Assembly: GCA_021107195.1 (NCBI GenBank)
Contig: JAIOTF010000285.1
Location: 1-18,714 of the forward strand
DNA length: 18,714 nucleotides
Reading direction: 5' to 3'
From: Anaerolineaceae bacterium
GTDB lineage: Bacteria > Chloroflexota > Anaerolineae > Anaerolineales > Anaerolineaceae
Part shown: positions 7,168-15,114 of the stretch, piece by piece
Layout: each line of letters begins with the position of its first letter
Position numbering within the stretch: position 1 is the first letter of the stretch
Notes under the pieces: generated by a model
The model's input: only the letters and a program-made list of their open reading frames with translations
Database searches by the model: none
What the model was told of the DNA's origin: nothing
Position numbers and translations under genes: made by a program

Positions 7168-7857
7168 CTAGCCCGACTCACCAATCCAGTCCAGCGCATC
7201 GGGAAAGTCAATGGACGGGAACAGCGTCAGCGCGCTGCCCGGCGAGGCGTTGCGCACTTCCAGCCCCGCACACTCACATTCAACGGCCACCTGCGGCCAC
7301 TGACCGAGGAGTCGGTCATAATCCGGCCTTGCAATGCGCCGCCTGCCTTCCATATAACCAGGCAGAAAATGGTCGGGATCCTGGCCGTGCTGCATGCGCA
7401 CATAGTCATCACCACTGTCCAATTCCGGCAGGCTCGAGTAACGGGCATCGACACCGACCAGCACCACACGTTTATACCCCAGCGCCGCCAGAATTTGCAG
7501 CGACGAGGCGCCCACGTTACCAAAGTCGGTCAACGTACGCAGGTCGAGCGAAAAGGGGGCTCGCTCGCGCAGGCGTAGCAGAGTCACCCGCTCGGAGGAT
7601 ACGATCCCGAAATCAGCGGCATTCTCATTGAGGAAAAAACGCCGCACGCTGCTCTCAGTCGTCATGCGGCGGATGTCCGCGGCGTTGTCCTCCAATGCCA
7701 CGGGGTCCACGCAGGCATAGTATGTCGGCGTGAAACCCCAAACCGGCCAGGCGATGTAGGCGCGGTTGAAAGTGATACTGTCAAAAGCCGCCAGCCGGGT
7801 CACGTCAATCCTGTTCAGGCTGGGGCCGGTGCCAATCAAAAAACAGCCGGGGTTCAT
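7168..7857 (-). CDS. DUF115/MptE-like protein, possible glycosyltransferase (GT42-like motifs)
   Basis: A 229-residue protein from the chosen ATG. It begins with the motif CFLIGTGPSLNRID (near residues 4-17), then FNRAYIAW, and in the middle FGNVGASSLQILAALGYKR with VVLVGVD. This order of G-x-GPSL, FNR and a central GxxxxxxxxxLGYK..LxGxD block is typical of the DUF115/6-hydroxymethylpterin pyrophosphokinase MptE-like superfamily, and it also resembles GT42 sialyltransferases. Such proteins in polysaccharide or flagellar-glycosylation clusters are often putative sugar transferases. The frame extends to a TTG at 7914, but that would overlap the tail of the upstream oxidoreductase reading frame, and the family core starts right after ATG 7857. 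Neither start has a clear ribosome site, so coupling to the upstream gene is likely. The exact activity is not known. Confidence 0.72.
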   Translation of the reverse strand: MNPGCFLIGTGPSLNRIDVTRLAAFDSITFNRAYIAWPVWGFTPTYYACVDPVALEDNAADIRRMTTESSVRRFFLNENAADFGIVSSERVTLLRLRERAPFSLDLRTLTDFGNVGASSLQILAALGYKRVVLVGVDARYSSLPELDSGDDYVRMQHGQDPDHFLPGYMEGRRRIARPDYDRLLGQWPQVAVECECAGLEVRNASPGSALTLFPSIDFPDALDWIGESG

Positions 7858-7870
7858 TAATCTACGCGCA

Positions 7871-8884
7871 TCAAGCCCAAGGGAAGACCCGTGAGCGGTC
7901 GAGCTTGTCGTCAATGCGCACAGGCATGTGCCCGTTCTCGTTCGACTGGTAGGCCGCCACGAGAACAGCCACTGCCCGGCGTCCGTCCTCGCCCGAGGGC
8001 CAGTCCTCGCCTTTCAGGACAGCTTCAAGCACAGCGCGGGTCGGGGTAACGGCATCAGCCGGGGCAATTTTACGCTCTGCCTAAATATAAGGCATGCCGT
8101 AACGCGTAGTGGGCAGCTCACGATATTGCTCCTCACGCACAACCCAGGACATCTTCCCGGCCAGTTCGTCAACGGTCAGACGGCCATAGGGTCCGGCATA
8201 AGTCACCTGCATGCCGTGTCCCTGATCGGGGCCAATTTCCATATAAAAGCGCTTGCCGCTGGCTGTGGTCACGCGGAGCGAGCCTGCCCGGTCAGAGAAT
8301 TGTGCCCCGCGGGGGTTGGTCAATGGCTCAGGCGAGAACCAGGCCTGCACTTCCACGGGAACTTCACCGGTCATATAGCGGAACATCTCAAAATAATGCG
8401 TACCATTCATCGACATGCCGAAATTGCCAGCCACCACAGAAACGCTGCTCAATCCGCCAAAGGCGGCTGAATCAGTGATTTCTTTGGCAGCCGTGTATTG
8501 CTCCATGAAGCGCATCTGGTGATTGACAGCCAGCTTTGTGTCGTGAGCGCGGCAGGTTTCGATCATCAGGTCACATTCTGTCAGAGAAACACCCATTGGC
8601 TTTTCGCAGAGCACGACCTGCGCTCCCGCTTCGGCGGCGTCGCAGGTATATTCACAATGGCTGGGGGCAGTTGAGGCTACCACGACCACCTCAGGCGAGG
8701 TCATAGTCATCATACGATTGGCGTCCCTGAAATGTAACTTGGCAGGCACACCCTGCTCTTTTTCCGCCAATGCCAGCGATTCCGGGTTGGGATCACAAAC
8801 ACCAACCAGTTCCAATCCCAGGTCTTTGACAACCTGAATATGCCTGCGCCCCATGCGTCCTGCGCCAATTACAACTGTTCTCAT
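7871..8884 (-). pseudogene. Gfo/Idh/MocA oxidoreductase interrupted by in-frame TAG
   Basis: From ATG 8884 (AAGGAG six bases ahead) 267 codons run to a TAG at 8083-8081. They hold GAGRMG (7-12) for NAD(P) binding, CEKPMGVS (93-100, Lys95) and NGTHYFEMF (160-168, His163). The same frame then continues without shift for 69 more codons to TGA at 7873-7871. That tail reads AERKIAPADAV, later AVLEAVLKGEDW, then RRAVAVLVAAYQSNE, ending VFPWA, which is a typical Gfo/Idh/MocA C-terminus. The whole frame would encode about 337 residues, the normal family length, against 267 for the open part. It is therefore a full-length gene with one nonsense codon. This could be a recent inactivating mutation, a sequencing error, or programmed read-through. 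TAG is a normal stop for neighbours here, such as asnB. The truncated protein keeps the cofactor domain and may still fold. Confidence 0.85.
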
Positions 8885-8967
8885 TCCGTACTCCTTGTCA
8901 TAATATACTCACAAACACTCAAGCTGCGGCGATATCGTAGGCTGAGCCTTACACGGTATATACTTCT

Positions 8968-9056
8968 TGTCAATGATCTCACTACGAGCGAAGCTGTCTC
9001 TGTCCCAGTGGTGGGGATTGCTACGTCGGACTGCGCCCTTCTCGCAATGACAATAC
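8968..9056. mobile_element. Degenerate copy of the TGTCATTGCGAG MITE-like element
   Basis: The right end, 9013-9056, aligns with 7112-7156 of the first element. It shares GATTGC, a CGTCGG core, GCGCCC-like bases and an identical 16-base end CTCGCAATGACAATAC. The left end, starting near TGTCAATGATCTC at 8968, is only loosely like the expected terminus, and the interior is shorter. The copy therefore appears decayed or internally deleted. Its right edge touches the TAG stop of the upstream gene at 9057, so the element lies between that gene and the interrupted oxidoreductase. The rest of 8885-8967 shows no gene. Confidence 0.55.
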
Positions 9057-10439
9057 CTACGTTAACTCGTCCAACAGCGTCAACAGGCGGGATGCTGCCT
9101 GCCCATCGAAGCGTCCCCATTGCTCCTTAATGGCACTTTGCGCAGCGGCGGCCTGCGCTAACCGGGATGAGTCACCAGTAAGCTGTTGGATTATATCAAT
9201 AAACGCCTGCTGTCCATCGACGGTAAAAACGCCCGACAGGCCCTCATAATCCGTGTATCCGAAACGATAGACATCATAATTAACTACCGGCTTACCGCAG
9301 GCGATCGCCCAACGGATGGTAGCAGAAACCGATGCCACGTAAAGATCACACAGCGGCACAAGATGCGCCGTGTCAACGTCCGTCAGACGGCCGCCGGCCT
9401 CCTCCAGAAAGGCGTACTGTGAACGAGGCATACGCGGGTGTAATCGCAGCACGAGATTCCAGCCGGGCTGGGCGGCGAGGGTCGTCACCCAGAAACGCAG
9501 CAGGTCTTGATAGCTGTCAAAACCGCCCAATTGGTCGGGATAAGGATTTGGCGGCAGGGCACACAACAGCATCGGCCGCCCAAGGGGCAAGCCCAGATCT
9601 CGATAGAGCGCCTCTCGCTGCTCATCCACAGACCGCAGCACCTCCGCCAGAACGTCATCATACAATGCGCCGGTATTCACCAGCCGTTCCGGCGGCAGTC
9701 CCAGGCACAGATAATGCTGGCGCATGCGGTCACTTTCTACGGCGAGAGCATCGGCTGCACCGCTGTTCATGATCCAGGGCTGCGGCGGGGCGGCATCCAG
9801 CCATTCCATCGCCAAAGCGCGCCCACCCGGCAGGCGCAGCAGCTTCTGGCCGCGATGCTCGTAGACCCAATGTGGGTAACGGCGGCCAGCGAGTGCGTTC
9901 GGCCAGCGGCGAAATTGATGTTCCGGGCGGTTGATGACCGCCCCGGCCGGTTCGCTGGCGTCAGCCACAGTATAAGGCACAACCACCACCGGCACGCCAG
10001 CGGCATGGGCAGTTTGTACCCACAGCGGGGTAGCATAGCCCACATTCTCCTCAGCCAGAACAAGCAAGTCGATCTGCTGCTCCCGCAGGAAGCAGGCAAC
10101 ATTTTTTCGCAACTGGCGGTATTCGCGCCAGGCCCAGGGCAGGCTGTTCACCAACCGGGGATAGAACAAACGCCAGATGCGGCGCGGCAAGGTAACAGCT
10201 TGCGCCCGCGGCTCAACTGATTTGCTTTGTGCGGTGCGGGCAACGCAGGGCTGTCCGCGGCGGTCGTAGCACGGAAATCCGAGAGCAATACATGTCGTTA
10301 CATCCCGCGCCAGAGTGGAATAGTCGCGTGCAAAAAAGAATTCCGGCTTATAGCGGTCAGAATCTTGCAAGCATTGCGCCACGCGGCGCAGCTCAGTAAA
10401 ATGGGTATCGAGAAAGACAACCAGCAGGACTTTTTCCAA
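9057..10439 (-). CDS. GT-B-like surface polysaccharide protein, paralogue B
   Basis: A 460-residue protein that starts with TTG at 10439; GAGG lies six bases ahead and gmd stops eight bases upstream. The N-terminal strand LLVVFL, the middle segment AENVGYATPLWVQTAHAAG (129-147) and the C-terminal lobe with RLHP (332-335) suggest a two-Rossmann GT-B fold of the capsule or CDP-glycerol-transferase type. Residues 362-392 (beginning PLCDLYV, ending NYDVYR) differ from the protein at 16123-17613 at only two of 31 positions. YPHWV (188-192) and AMEWL (210-214) also recur in that protein, so the two are clear paralogues. The conserved loop corresponds to the donor-binding region in related folds. 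No signal peptide or membrane segment is obvious. The most likely role is transfer of a sugar or polyol phosphate to the glycan, but I cannot name the substrate. Confidence 0.8.
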   Translation of the reverse strand: MEKVLLVVFLDTHFTELRRVAQCLQDSDRYKPEFFFARDYSTLARDVTTCIALGFPCYDRRGQPCVARTAQSKSVEPRAQAVTLPRRIWRLFYPRLVNSLPWAWREYRQLRKNVACFLREQQIDLLVLAEENVGYATPLWVQTAHAAGVPVVVVPYTVADASEPAGAVINRPEHQFRRWPNALAGRRYPHWVYEHRGQKLLRLPGGRALAMEWLDAAPPQPWIMNSGAADALAVESDRMRQHYLCLGLPPERLVNTGALYDDVLAEVLRSVDEQREALYRDLGLPLGRPMLLCALPPNPYPDQLGGFDSYQDLLRFWVTTLAAQPGWNLVLRLHPRMPRSQYAFLEEAGGRLTDVDTAHLVPLCDLYVASVSATIRWAIACGKPVVNYDVYRFGYTDYEGLSGVFTVDGQQAFIDIIQQLTGDSSRLAQAAAAQSAIKEQWGRFDGQAASRLLTLLDELT

Positions 10440-10447
10440 CCTGCACC

Positions 10448-11419
10448 TCAGGCGCCAGCACCGTCTTTGAGCAAAGCCATATCGGCATCGACCATCATAT
10501 GCACCAGTTCCTCAAAGGTAATGACCGGCGACCAGCCCAGATACTCTTTCGCGCGGGTGATGTCGGCCACCATCAATTCAGCCTCGATAGGACGGAAGAA
10601 CTTGGGGTCCTGCACCACATATTTACGGTAATCCAAATCAAGATATGAAAAAGCCTCCTCACATAGTTCACGCACAGAGTGAGTCTGGCCGGTGCCAATG
10701 ACGATATCACGCGGGGTATCCTGTTGGAGCATGAGCCACATCGCCTCAACATAATCGCCGGCGAAGCCCCAATCACGGCGGGCTTCGAGATTGCCGAGGC
10801 GCAGCTCATCCTGCAAACCAAGCTTGATGCGCACCGCACCGTTTGATATCTTGCGGGTCACGTAGCGAATGTTGCGGCGCGGGCTTTCATGGTTAAAGAG
10901 AATGCCCGAGACGGTAAACATGCCATAGGATTCACGGAAATTGACGGTGGTGAAGTGACCATAGACTTTGGAAATGGCATACGGGCTAAGCGGGTGGAAA
11001 GGAGTTTCCTCATTCTGCGGAGCAATGGTTGATTTGCCAAACATCTCGCTGCTGGACGCCTGGTAAAAGCGGATGTTCGTATCCACCAGGCGGATTGCTT
11101 CCAGAACGCGGGTCACGCCCAGGGCGGTAGTTTCGGCGGTGAGCAGAGCATGGTTCCAGGAATTCTGCACATACGACTGTGCCGCCAGATTGTAAACCTC
11201 GCTGGGATGATGTTTCTGCAGGATATTGATGATCGAGTTGCCATCGAGAAGATCACCTTGAACGACGGTGATCCGTGTGAGGATGTCCTGAATCTCAGGT
11301 TCGTTAACATTAGCAGTGGGGCGTACCATGCCAACCACATGATAACCTTTGCTCAACAGGAATTCCGCCAGATACGAACCGTCCTGACCGCTGACACCGG
11401 TAATGAGTGCTGTAGGCAT
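10448..11419 (-). CDS. gmd: GDP-mannose 4,6-dehydratase
   Basis: A 323-residue extended short-chain dehydrogenase, similar in length to short bacterial Gmd enzymes. It carries ITGVSGQDGSYLAE (6-19) with the NAD(P)-binding GxxGxxG, NLAAQSYVQNSW (77-88), SSSEMFG (122-128), the catalytic pair Tyr147 and Lys151 in YAISK, and FNHESPRR (175-182). These are diagnostic for Gmd, which converts GDP-D-mannose to GDP-4-keto-6-deoxy-D-mannose. The product needs a reductase, epimerase/reductase or aminotransferase (Rmd, Fcl or Per type) to become rhamnose, fucose or perosamine. None is recognisable in this window. GGGAGG seven to eight bases before the ATG is a strong ribosome site, and an extended -10 promoter lies 40 bases upstream. 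The gene probably opens the operon that continues into paralogue B. Confidence 0.96.
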   Translation of the reverse strand: MPTALITGVSGQDGSYLAEFLLSKGYHVVGMVRPTANVNEPEIQDILTRITVVQGDLLDGNSIINILQKHHPSEVYNLAAQSYVQNSWNHALLTAETTALGVTRVLEAIRLVDTNIRFYQASSSEMFGKSTIAPQNEETPFHPLSPYAISKVYGHFTTVNFRESYGMFTVSGILFNHESPRRNIRYVTRKISNGAVRIKLGLQDELRLGNLEARRDWGFAGDYVEAMWLMLQQDTPRDIVIGTGQTHSVRELCEEAFSYLDLDYRKYVVQDPKFFRPIEAELMVADITRAKEYLGWSPVITFEELVHMMVDADMALLKDGAGA

Positions 11420-11458
11420 AATCCATCCTCCCCACGAAAAATTTCTTCTGATGAAACT

Positions 11459-11467
11459 ATTGTATCA
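11459..11467 (-). promoter_or_regulatory. Probable extended -10 promoter for gmd
   Basis: The minus strand reads TGATACAAT, an extended -10 (TGn followed by TACAAT, five of six matches to TATAAT). No good -35 is seen at the usual distance, as is common for extended -10 promoters. Transcription would begin near 11452, giving a leader of about 33 bases before the gmd ATG. Confidence 0.4.
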
Positions 11468-11805
11468 GCTTCACAGTGAAAAGAGGTTGGGAGGAGAAGG
11501 AGAAATTACTGAGACACGAACCCTTTGGTCAAATGTTTCCGATTTGTAATTACCCAAGCAGAACATATAGATAAATTGCTGCAATTTTGAAAAAATGTCC
11601 ATATCTAATGCCTGGGTAGGACAGCACTTAAACGTGGTTTGATTTTTAACCGCCAAGCTACATTAATTTCCGCCAGGATTAGCGGGAATTCGTGGTTTAG
11701 TTGAAGATTAAGCAAGACTCCCCGGTTAACTGCCGTGATACCAATGCCTGGATAGTTACAAAAGAACAATGAATTTCATCAGCAGGGTTTTGAATACAGG
11801 TAAGC
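11468..11805. other. Gene-free, AT-rich intergenic region with a small dyad
   Basis: No convincing gene is present on either strand; a 61-codon minus frame at 11471-11656 is low in complexity and lacks a ribosome site. A perfect dyad AAATTGC-T-GCAATTT lies at 11573-11587 and could be an operator for the gmd operon, though it may be chance in AT-rich DNA. AATGCCTGGGTAG (11607-11619) and AATGCCTGGATAG (11743-11755) form a direct repeat differing at one base. The region is more AT-rich than the flanking glycan genes. Confidence 0.5.
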
Positions 11806-11806
11806 C

Positions 11807-11845
11807 AAAAAGCACAACGCACCCCAAATGGAGTGCGTTGTTTTC
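11807..11845 (-). terminator. Rho-independent terminator after ade, possibly bidirectional
   Basis: Arms ACAACGCAC (11814-11822) and GTGCGTTGT (11833-11841) form a nine-pair perfect stem. Two more inner pairs across one mismatch close an AAAT loop. On the minus strand the hairpin is followed by GCTTTTTGG, on the plus strand by TTTTC. It lies about 35 bases past the ade stop and separates the purine unit from the gmd operon. Confidence 0.8.
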
Positions 11846-11875
11846 ACACATTGGATTACTGAATTCGGCAGAATA

Positions 11876-13636
11876 TTATACCCACTCCAATACCGGATCC
11901 ATGATTTGCTGTGTCATCACATCCACATAGCCTTTGTCAGTTACTGCAAATGCCGGGATGGCAGCCAGGGTAACGAAGGACAGAAACATGAAGGCATCAG
12001 CAACCATGCAGCCCAGTTCAGCAGCGGCTGCCAGCAATTCCTGACGCTGCTGGGCCAATGTCCAGGCGTCGGTGTCCGTCAATAGTCCGGCAATCGGCAG
12101 CGGGATTTCCTTGACGACTTTTCCATCTTTGACTAACACGATACCGCCGTTCAGTTCTACCACGCGGTTGGCCGCCACGGCCATTTCCTGCGGGTCTGCA
12201 CCCATGACAACAATATTATGGTGGTCATGCCCAATGCTGGAGGCCATGGCTCCCGCACTCAAAGCAAAACCGCCAATGAAGGCCTTCCCAATATTGCCGG
12301 TCTTGTGGTGACGTTCAATAACTGCGATATGCAGCAGATCCTGAGATACATCACTGTTGACATATCCATCCTTCACGGGCAGTACAGCCTCACCGCCTTC
12401 AGTGATTGGCACCCAGGGCAGGGTGCGCATGACATGCATTCTGGCACTGGCGGCACCTTCCTTGGCCGGAATGACCAGATCCTGAGCTTTGACCGGTTCT
12501 TTGAGATGGAAGGTGTTCAACAAGACCGGAGCGTGCTCGGGAATATCGATTGGCGTGACCAGCTTCTCGTTCTCAGCGACCAATTTTCCATTGGCAATGG
12601 TCTTCAATACCTTGAAATCATCTGCCCCGGTTACGATATTGACATCTGCATAGCGGCCAGGAGCCAACGAACCGATCTCCAACGCCTTCTGGAAAGAACA
12701 GGCATTGTTCAAGGTTGCCATTTGAATAGCAGTCACAAAATCAACGCCCAGAGCCATAACGGTGCGGATCAGGTAATCAATATGCCCTTCATTGACCAAA
12801 GAAATAGCGCTTGTGTCATCGGTCGCCAGGCAGAGCATACGCGAATCAATTTTGCTTTCTGTCATTGCTTTGATCAATTCCGGCATGGTCGGGACAATCA
12901 AATTGTGACGCAGATGCACATAAATCCCGCGCCTGGCCCGAATCAATACATCCTGAGCGATCAAGGATTCGTGATCGTTCAATACACCCAAAGCGGCAAA
13001 AGCATTCGCCAGAGGACCTTCAATCTCTGGACCGTGACCAGACACAATCTTGCCGGCTTTACGCGTATCATCAATGGATTGTAAAAGGCCAGGATGTTCA
13101 AAAGCAATATAAACCGAGACAACTTCTGACAAACCAACGACATCGTCCCGTTCCAGGGCTTTGCGGATGATCTCAGGATCAATTGAACCACCGCTGGTTT
13201 CCAGTCCGGGTGAGAATGGTATATGCGAAGGCATCACCCAATTGAATTTGAGCGGGGTTGCTTTTGCTTCTTCCACCGCAGCTTCCATCGCCGCCATACC
13301 GCCCACAACACCGATTTCGTGAAAATCAGTGAAGACACTGGTGGTACCGCGACTCAGGGCAATCTCCGCAAATCGTGCCGGGCTGAGAGCTGTGCTTTCA
13401 GGATGAATGTGGCCGTCAATGAATCCAGGAACAATATAATTCCCTTCTGCGTCAATGATCTCAGTTGTTTCTCCAATAGCGTAATCGACATCTCCACTGG
13501 CTGCAATGCGGTCACCGGCAATTGCCACACCGCCCTCATAGATCTCTCCTGTGTATACATTGACGATCTGACCATTCTTAATCACCAGATCGGCGGGAAC
13601 TTTCCCCATTGCGACATCAAACAAATGTTGATTCAT
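11876..13636 (-). CDS. ade: Adenine deaminase
   Basis: A 586-residue amidohydrolase that hydrolyses adenine to hypoxanthine and ammonia in purine salvage. The N-terminal beta-sandwich leads to PGFIDGHIHPES (70-81) with metal ligands His76 and His78. The barrel also shows TDFHEIG (103-109), GLSEV, GHGPE, NDHES and ATDDTSA, and a GSLAPGRYADV strand near the end of the barrel. The C-terminal extension with GHDHHNIVVMG is typical of Ade and absent from most other amidohydrolases. Length matches bacterial Ade. The frame opens upstream to 13669, but ATG 13636 is chosen because AGGAG stands seven bases ahead and the family N-terminus aligns there. It follows the MtaD-like gene by 45 bases and ends before a strong terminator, forming a two-gene purine unit. 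Metal use (iron or manganese) is known for the family, not shown here. Confidence 0.96.
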   Translation of the reverse strand: MNQHLFDVAMGKVPADLVIKNGQIVNVYTGEIYEGGVAIAGDRIAASGDVDYAIGETTEIIDAEGNYIVPGFIDGHIHPESTALSPARFAEIALSRGTTSVFTDFHEIGVVGGMAAMEAAVEEAKATPLKFNWVMPSHIPFSPGLETSGGSIDPEIIRKALERDDVVGLSEVVSVYIAFEHPGLLQSIDDTRKAGKIVSGHGPEIEGPLANAFAALGVLNDHESLIAQDVLIRARRGIYVHLRHNLIVPTMPELIKAMTESKIDSRMLCLATDDTSAISLVNEGHIDYLIRTVMALGVDFVTAIQMATLNNACSFQKALEIGSLAPGRYADVNIVTGADDFKVLKTIANGKLVAENEKLVTPIDIPEHAPVLLNTFHLKEPVKAQDLVIPAKEGAASARMHVMRTLPWVPITEGGEAVLPVKDGYVNSDVSQDLLHIAVIERHHKTGNIGKAFIGGFALSAGAMASSIGHDHHNIVVMGADPQEMAVAANRVVELNGGIVLVKDGKVVKEIPLPIAGLLTDTDAWTLAQQRQELLAAAAELGCMVADAFMFLSFVTLAAIPAFAVTDKGYVDVMTQQIMDPVLEWV

Positions 13637-13681
13637 ATTCCTTCTCCTGATTTTAGTTATGCCCCTCAATAAAGTAAATGA

Positions 13682-15055
13682 TCAGTCAACAACATTGAAT
13701 CGGTTCGGCAGCTTAATCCCGGCTCGTTCGCGGATACCGGCTGCTCGTTTCTTTGCTTCTATCAAAATTTCCTGTTCGTTTACCACCAGGATTTCTTTGT
13801 CGCGCATCAACCAGCGTCCATCTGCCATGACGCTTTCAATATTCTCCGTACGCATAGAGGTCACCATGTTGGCAATGGGGTCATGCATGGGCAGCATAGT
13901 CGCTGTATTGGGATTCACCACCACCAAATCGGCCTTCTTGCCCGGTTCCAGTGAACCGATCTCATCTTCCAGCATCAATGCCCGCGCTCCATCACAAGTA
14001 ACCATCGCCAGGATATTCTCTGCCGGCATCACAGTGGGATCCAATAAACGTCCCTTATGGATCAAGGATGTCACCCACATTTCGTCAATCAAGGTCATAC
14101 GATTATTGGAAGGTGCCCCGTCGGTACCGATTGTGACACAAATGCCGGCATCCATCATCTCCGGCACTTTAGCAAAGCCCAGAACGCGCATTGCCGCAGC
14201 AGGATTATGAGAGACCTTAACATCGTGGTCAGCAAACATCCGGATTTCATCATCCGTCAGCCAGACAGTATGCACAGCGAGAAAATTCTTGTCCAGCACG
14301 CCCAGATTTCTCAGATGGGTGACCGTCGTCGCGCCACGGGTCGCTTGGGCAAACTCCACTTCTTCCTTGATCTCAGCCACGTGCATATGAACGCCAACTT
14401 TATATTTGTCAGCCAGTTCTTTGGTGCGGATGATCAGCTCATCTGAATTATTGAAAATTGTGCGCAGTCCAAACCAAACCTGAATGCGGTTATCCGCCTT
14501 GCCATGCCATTTCTCATAATTAGCAATCTGGATTTCCAGTGCTTCATCGGTATTCTCCTGCCAGACTTCCGGCAATCCCTCGCCCATGTCCATCGTGGAG
14601 CGGGCCAGCATGCCGCGGATGCCTAATTCCGTTACCGCACGCCCCATGCCATTCACAAATTGTCCGCCTGGTTCGGCAAAACAGGTTACCCCGCTGCGGA
14701 TCAACTCAAGACCACAAAGGAGAGAACTGACATAGCTGTCTTCTTCGGTCATGCTGCTTTCGTAAGGCCAGGTGCGCTCATGCAGCCAGGTTAGCAGATT
14801 GACGTCATCACCCAACCCTCTGCCTAATTGTTGTGACAAGTGTACATGCGTGTTGACCAATCCAGGCAATATCCAGCGGTCCTGCAAATCGATCCTTTGG
14901 AGGTCTGGTTCATTGGCTAATGACAATAGCATGGGATCGTTTTGCCCAATTTTAACGATGCGGTCATCTTCAATCAGAATGGCACCGTGGTTATATTGAT
15001 GACGTTCGGCATCCATCGTAACAACCCCGGCATTATACAGCAAGGTTTTTTCCAT
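13682..15055 (-). CDS. mtaD: Amidohydrolase, MTA/SAH (adenosine-type) deaminase-like
   Basis: A 457-residue member of the ATZ/TRZ (MtaD/SsnA) amidohydrolase group. Metal-site motifs are complete: NTHVHLSQQ (68-76, His70 and His72), HMHVAE (223-228, His225 as ligand), HTVWLTDDE (262-270) and TIGTDGAPSNN (308-318, Asp312). Family members deaminate 5'-methylthioadenosine, S-adenosylhomocysteine or adenosine, while some relatives act on guanine, 8-oxoguanine or triazines. Pairing with adenine deaminase favours an adenine-nucleoside substrate, but this is inference. A GTG at 15061 is in frame, yet it overlaps the AGGAG ribosome site, whereas ATG 15055 has that site at good spacing. The start lies 70 bases after the preceding glycosyltransferase, in an AT-rich gap with a possible promoter. 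Confidence 0.87.
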   Translation of the reverse strand: MEKTLLYNAGVVTMDAERHQYNHGAILIEDDRIVKIGQNDPMLLSLANEPDLQRIDLQDRWILPGLVNTHVHLSQQLGRGLGDDVNLLTWLHERTWPYESSMTEEDSYVSSLLCGLELIRSGVTCFAEPGGQFVNGMGRAVTELGIRGMLARSTMDMGEGLPEVWQENTDEALEIQIANYEKWHGKADNRIQVWFGLRTIFNNSDELIIRTKELADKYKVGVHMHVAEIKEEVEFAQATRGATTVTHLRNLGVLDKNFLAVHTVWLTDDEIRMFADHDVKVSHNPAAAMRVLGFAKVPEMMDAGICVTIGTDGAPSNNRMTLIDEMWVTSLIHKGRLLDPTVMPAENILAMVTCDGARALMLEDEIGSLEPGKKADLVVVNPNTATMLPMHDPIANMVTSMRTENIESVMADGRWLMRDKEILVVNEQEILIEAKKRAAGIRERAGIKLPNRFNVVD

Positions 15056-15085
15056 CAGCACTCCTGAAAATCGGGTTTCATAACT

Positions 15086-15114
15086 AATAAACCATAAATC
15101 GTTTTATGTTTACA
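15086..15114 (-). promoter_or_regulatory. Possible promoter for the mtaD-ade unit
   Basis: On the minus strand TGTAAA (15114-15109), a 17-base gap, then TGG-TTTATT (extended -10 style, 15094-15086). Matches to consensus are modest: three of six and four of six plus TGn. The position about 30 bases before the mtaD ATG and the local AT-richness are its main support. Confidence 0.3.

Noticed and set aside
7855..7914. TTG start at 7914 for the DUF115-like gene
   Set aside because: It would overlap the conserved tail of the oxidoreductase frame and adds residues ahead of the family core; ATG 7857 is preferred.
8081..8083. TAG as a recoded sense codon (for example pyrrolysine or code change)
   Set aside because: TAG ends asnB, the GT4 gene, the DUF115-like gene and both paralogues at family-typical positions, and nothing in the window suggests suppressor or recoding machinery. 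Read-through at this one site cannot be excluded, but a point mutation is simpler.
7928..8470. Plus-strand 180-codon frame across the interrupted oxidoreductase
   Set aside because: It is antisense to a region whose minus-strand translation is clearly Gfo/Idh/MocA, including the tail after the TAG.
8881..9120. 79-codon minus-strand frame across the second element copy
   Set aside because: It runs through the repeat and the end of paralogue B and is an accident of the repeat sequence.
13637..13669. Eleven-codon upstream extension of ade
   Set aside because: It contains the AGGAG ribosome site of ATG 13636 and is not family-like.
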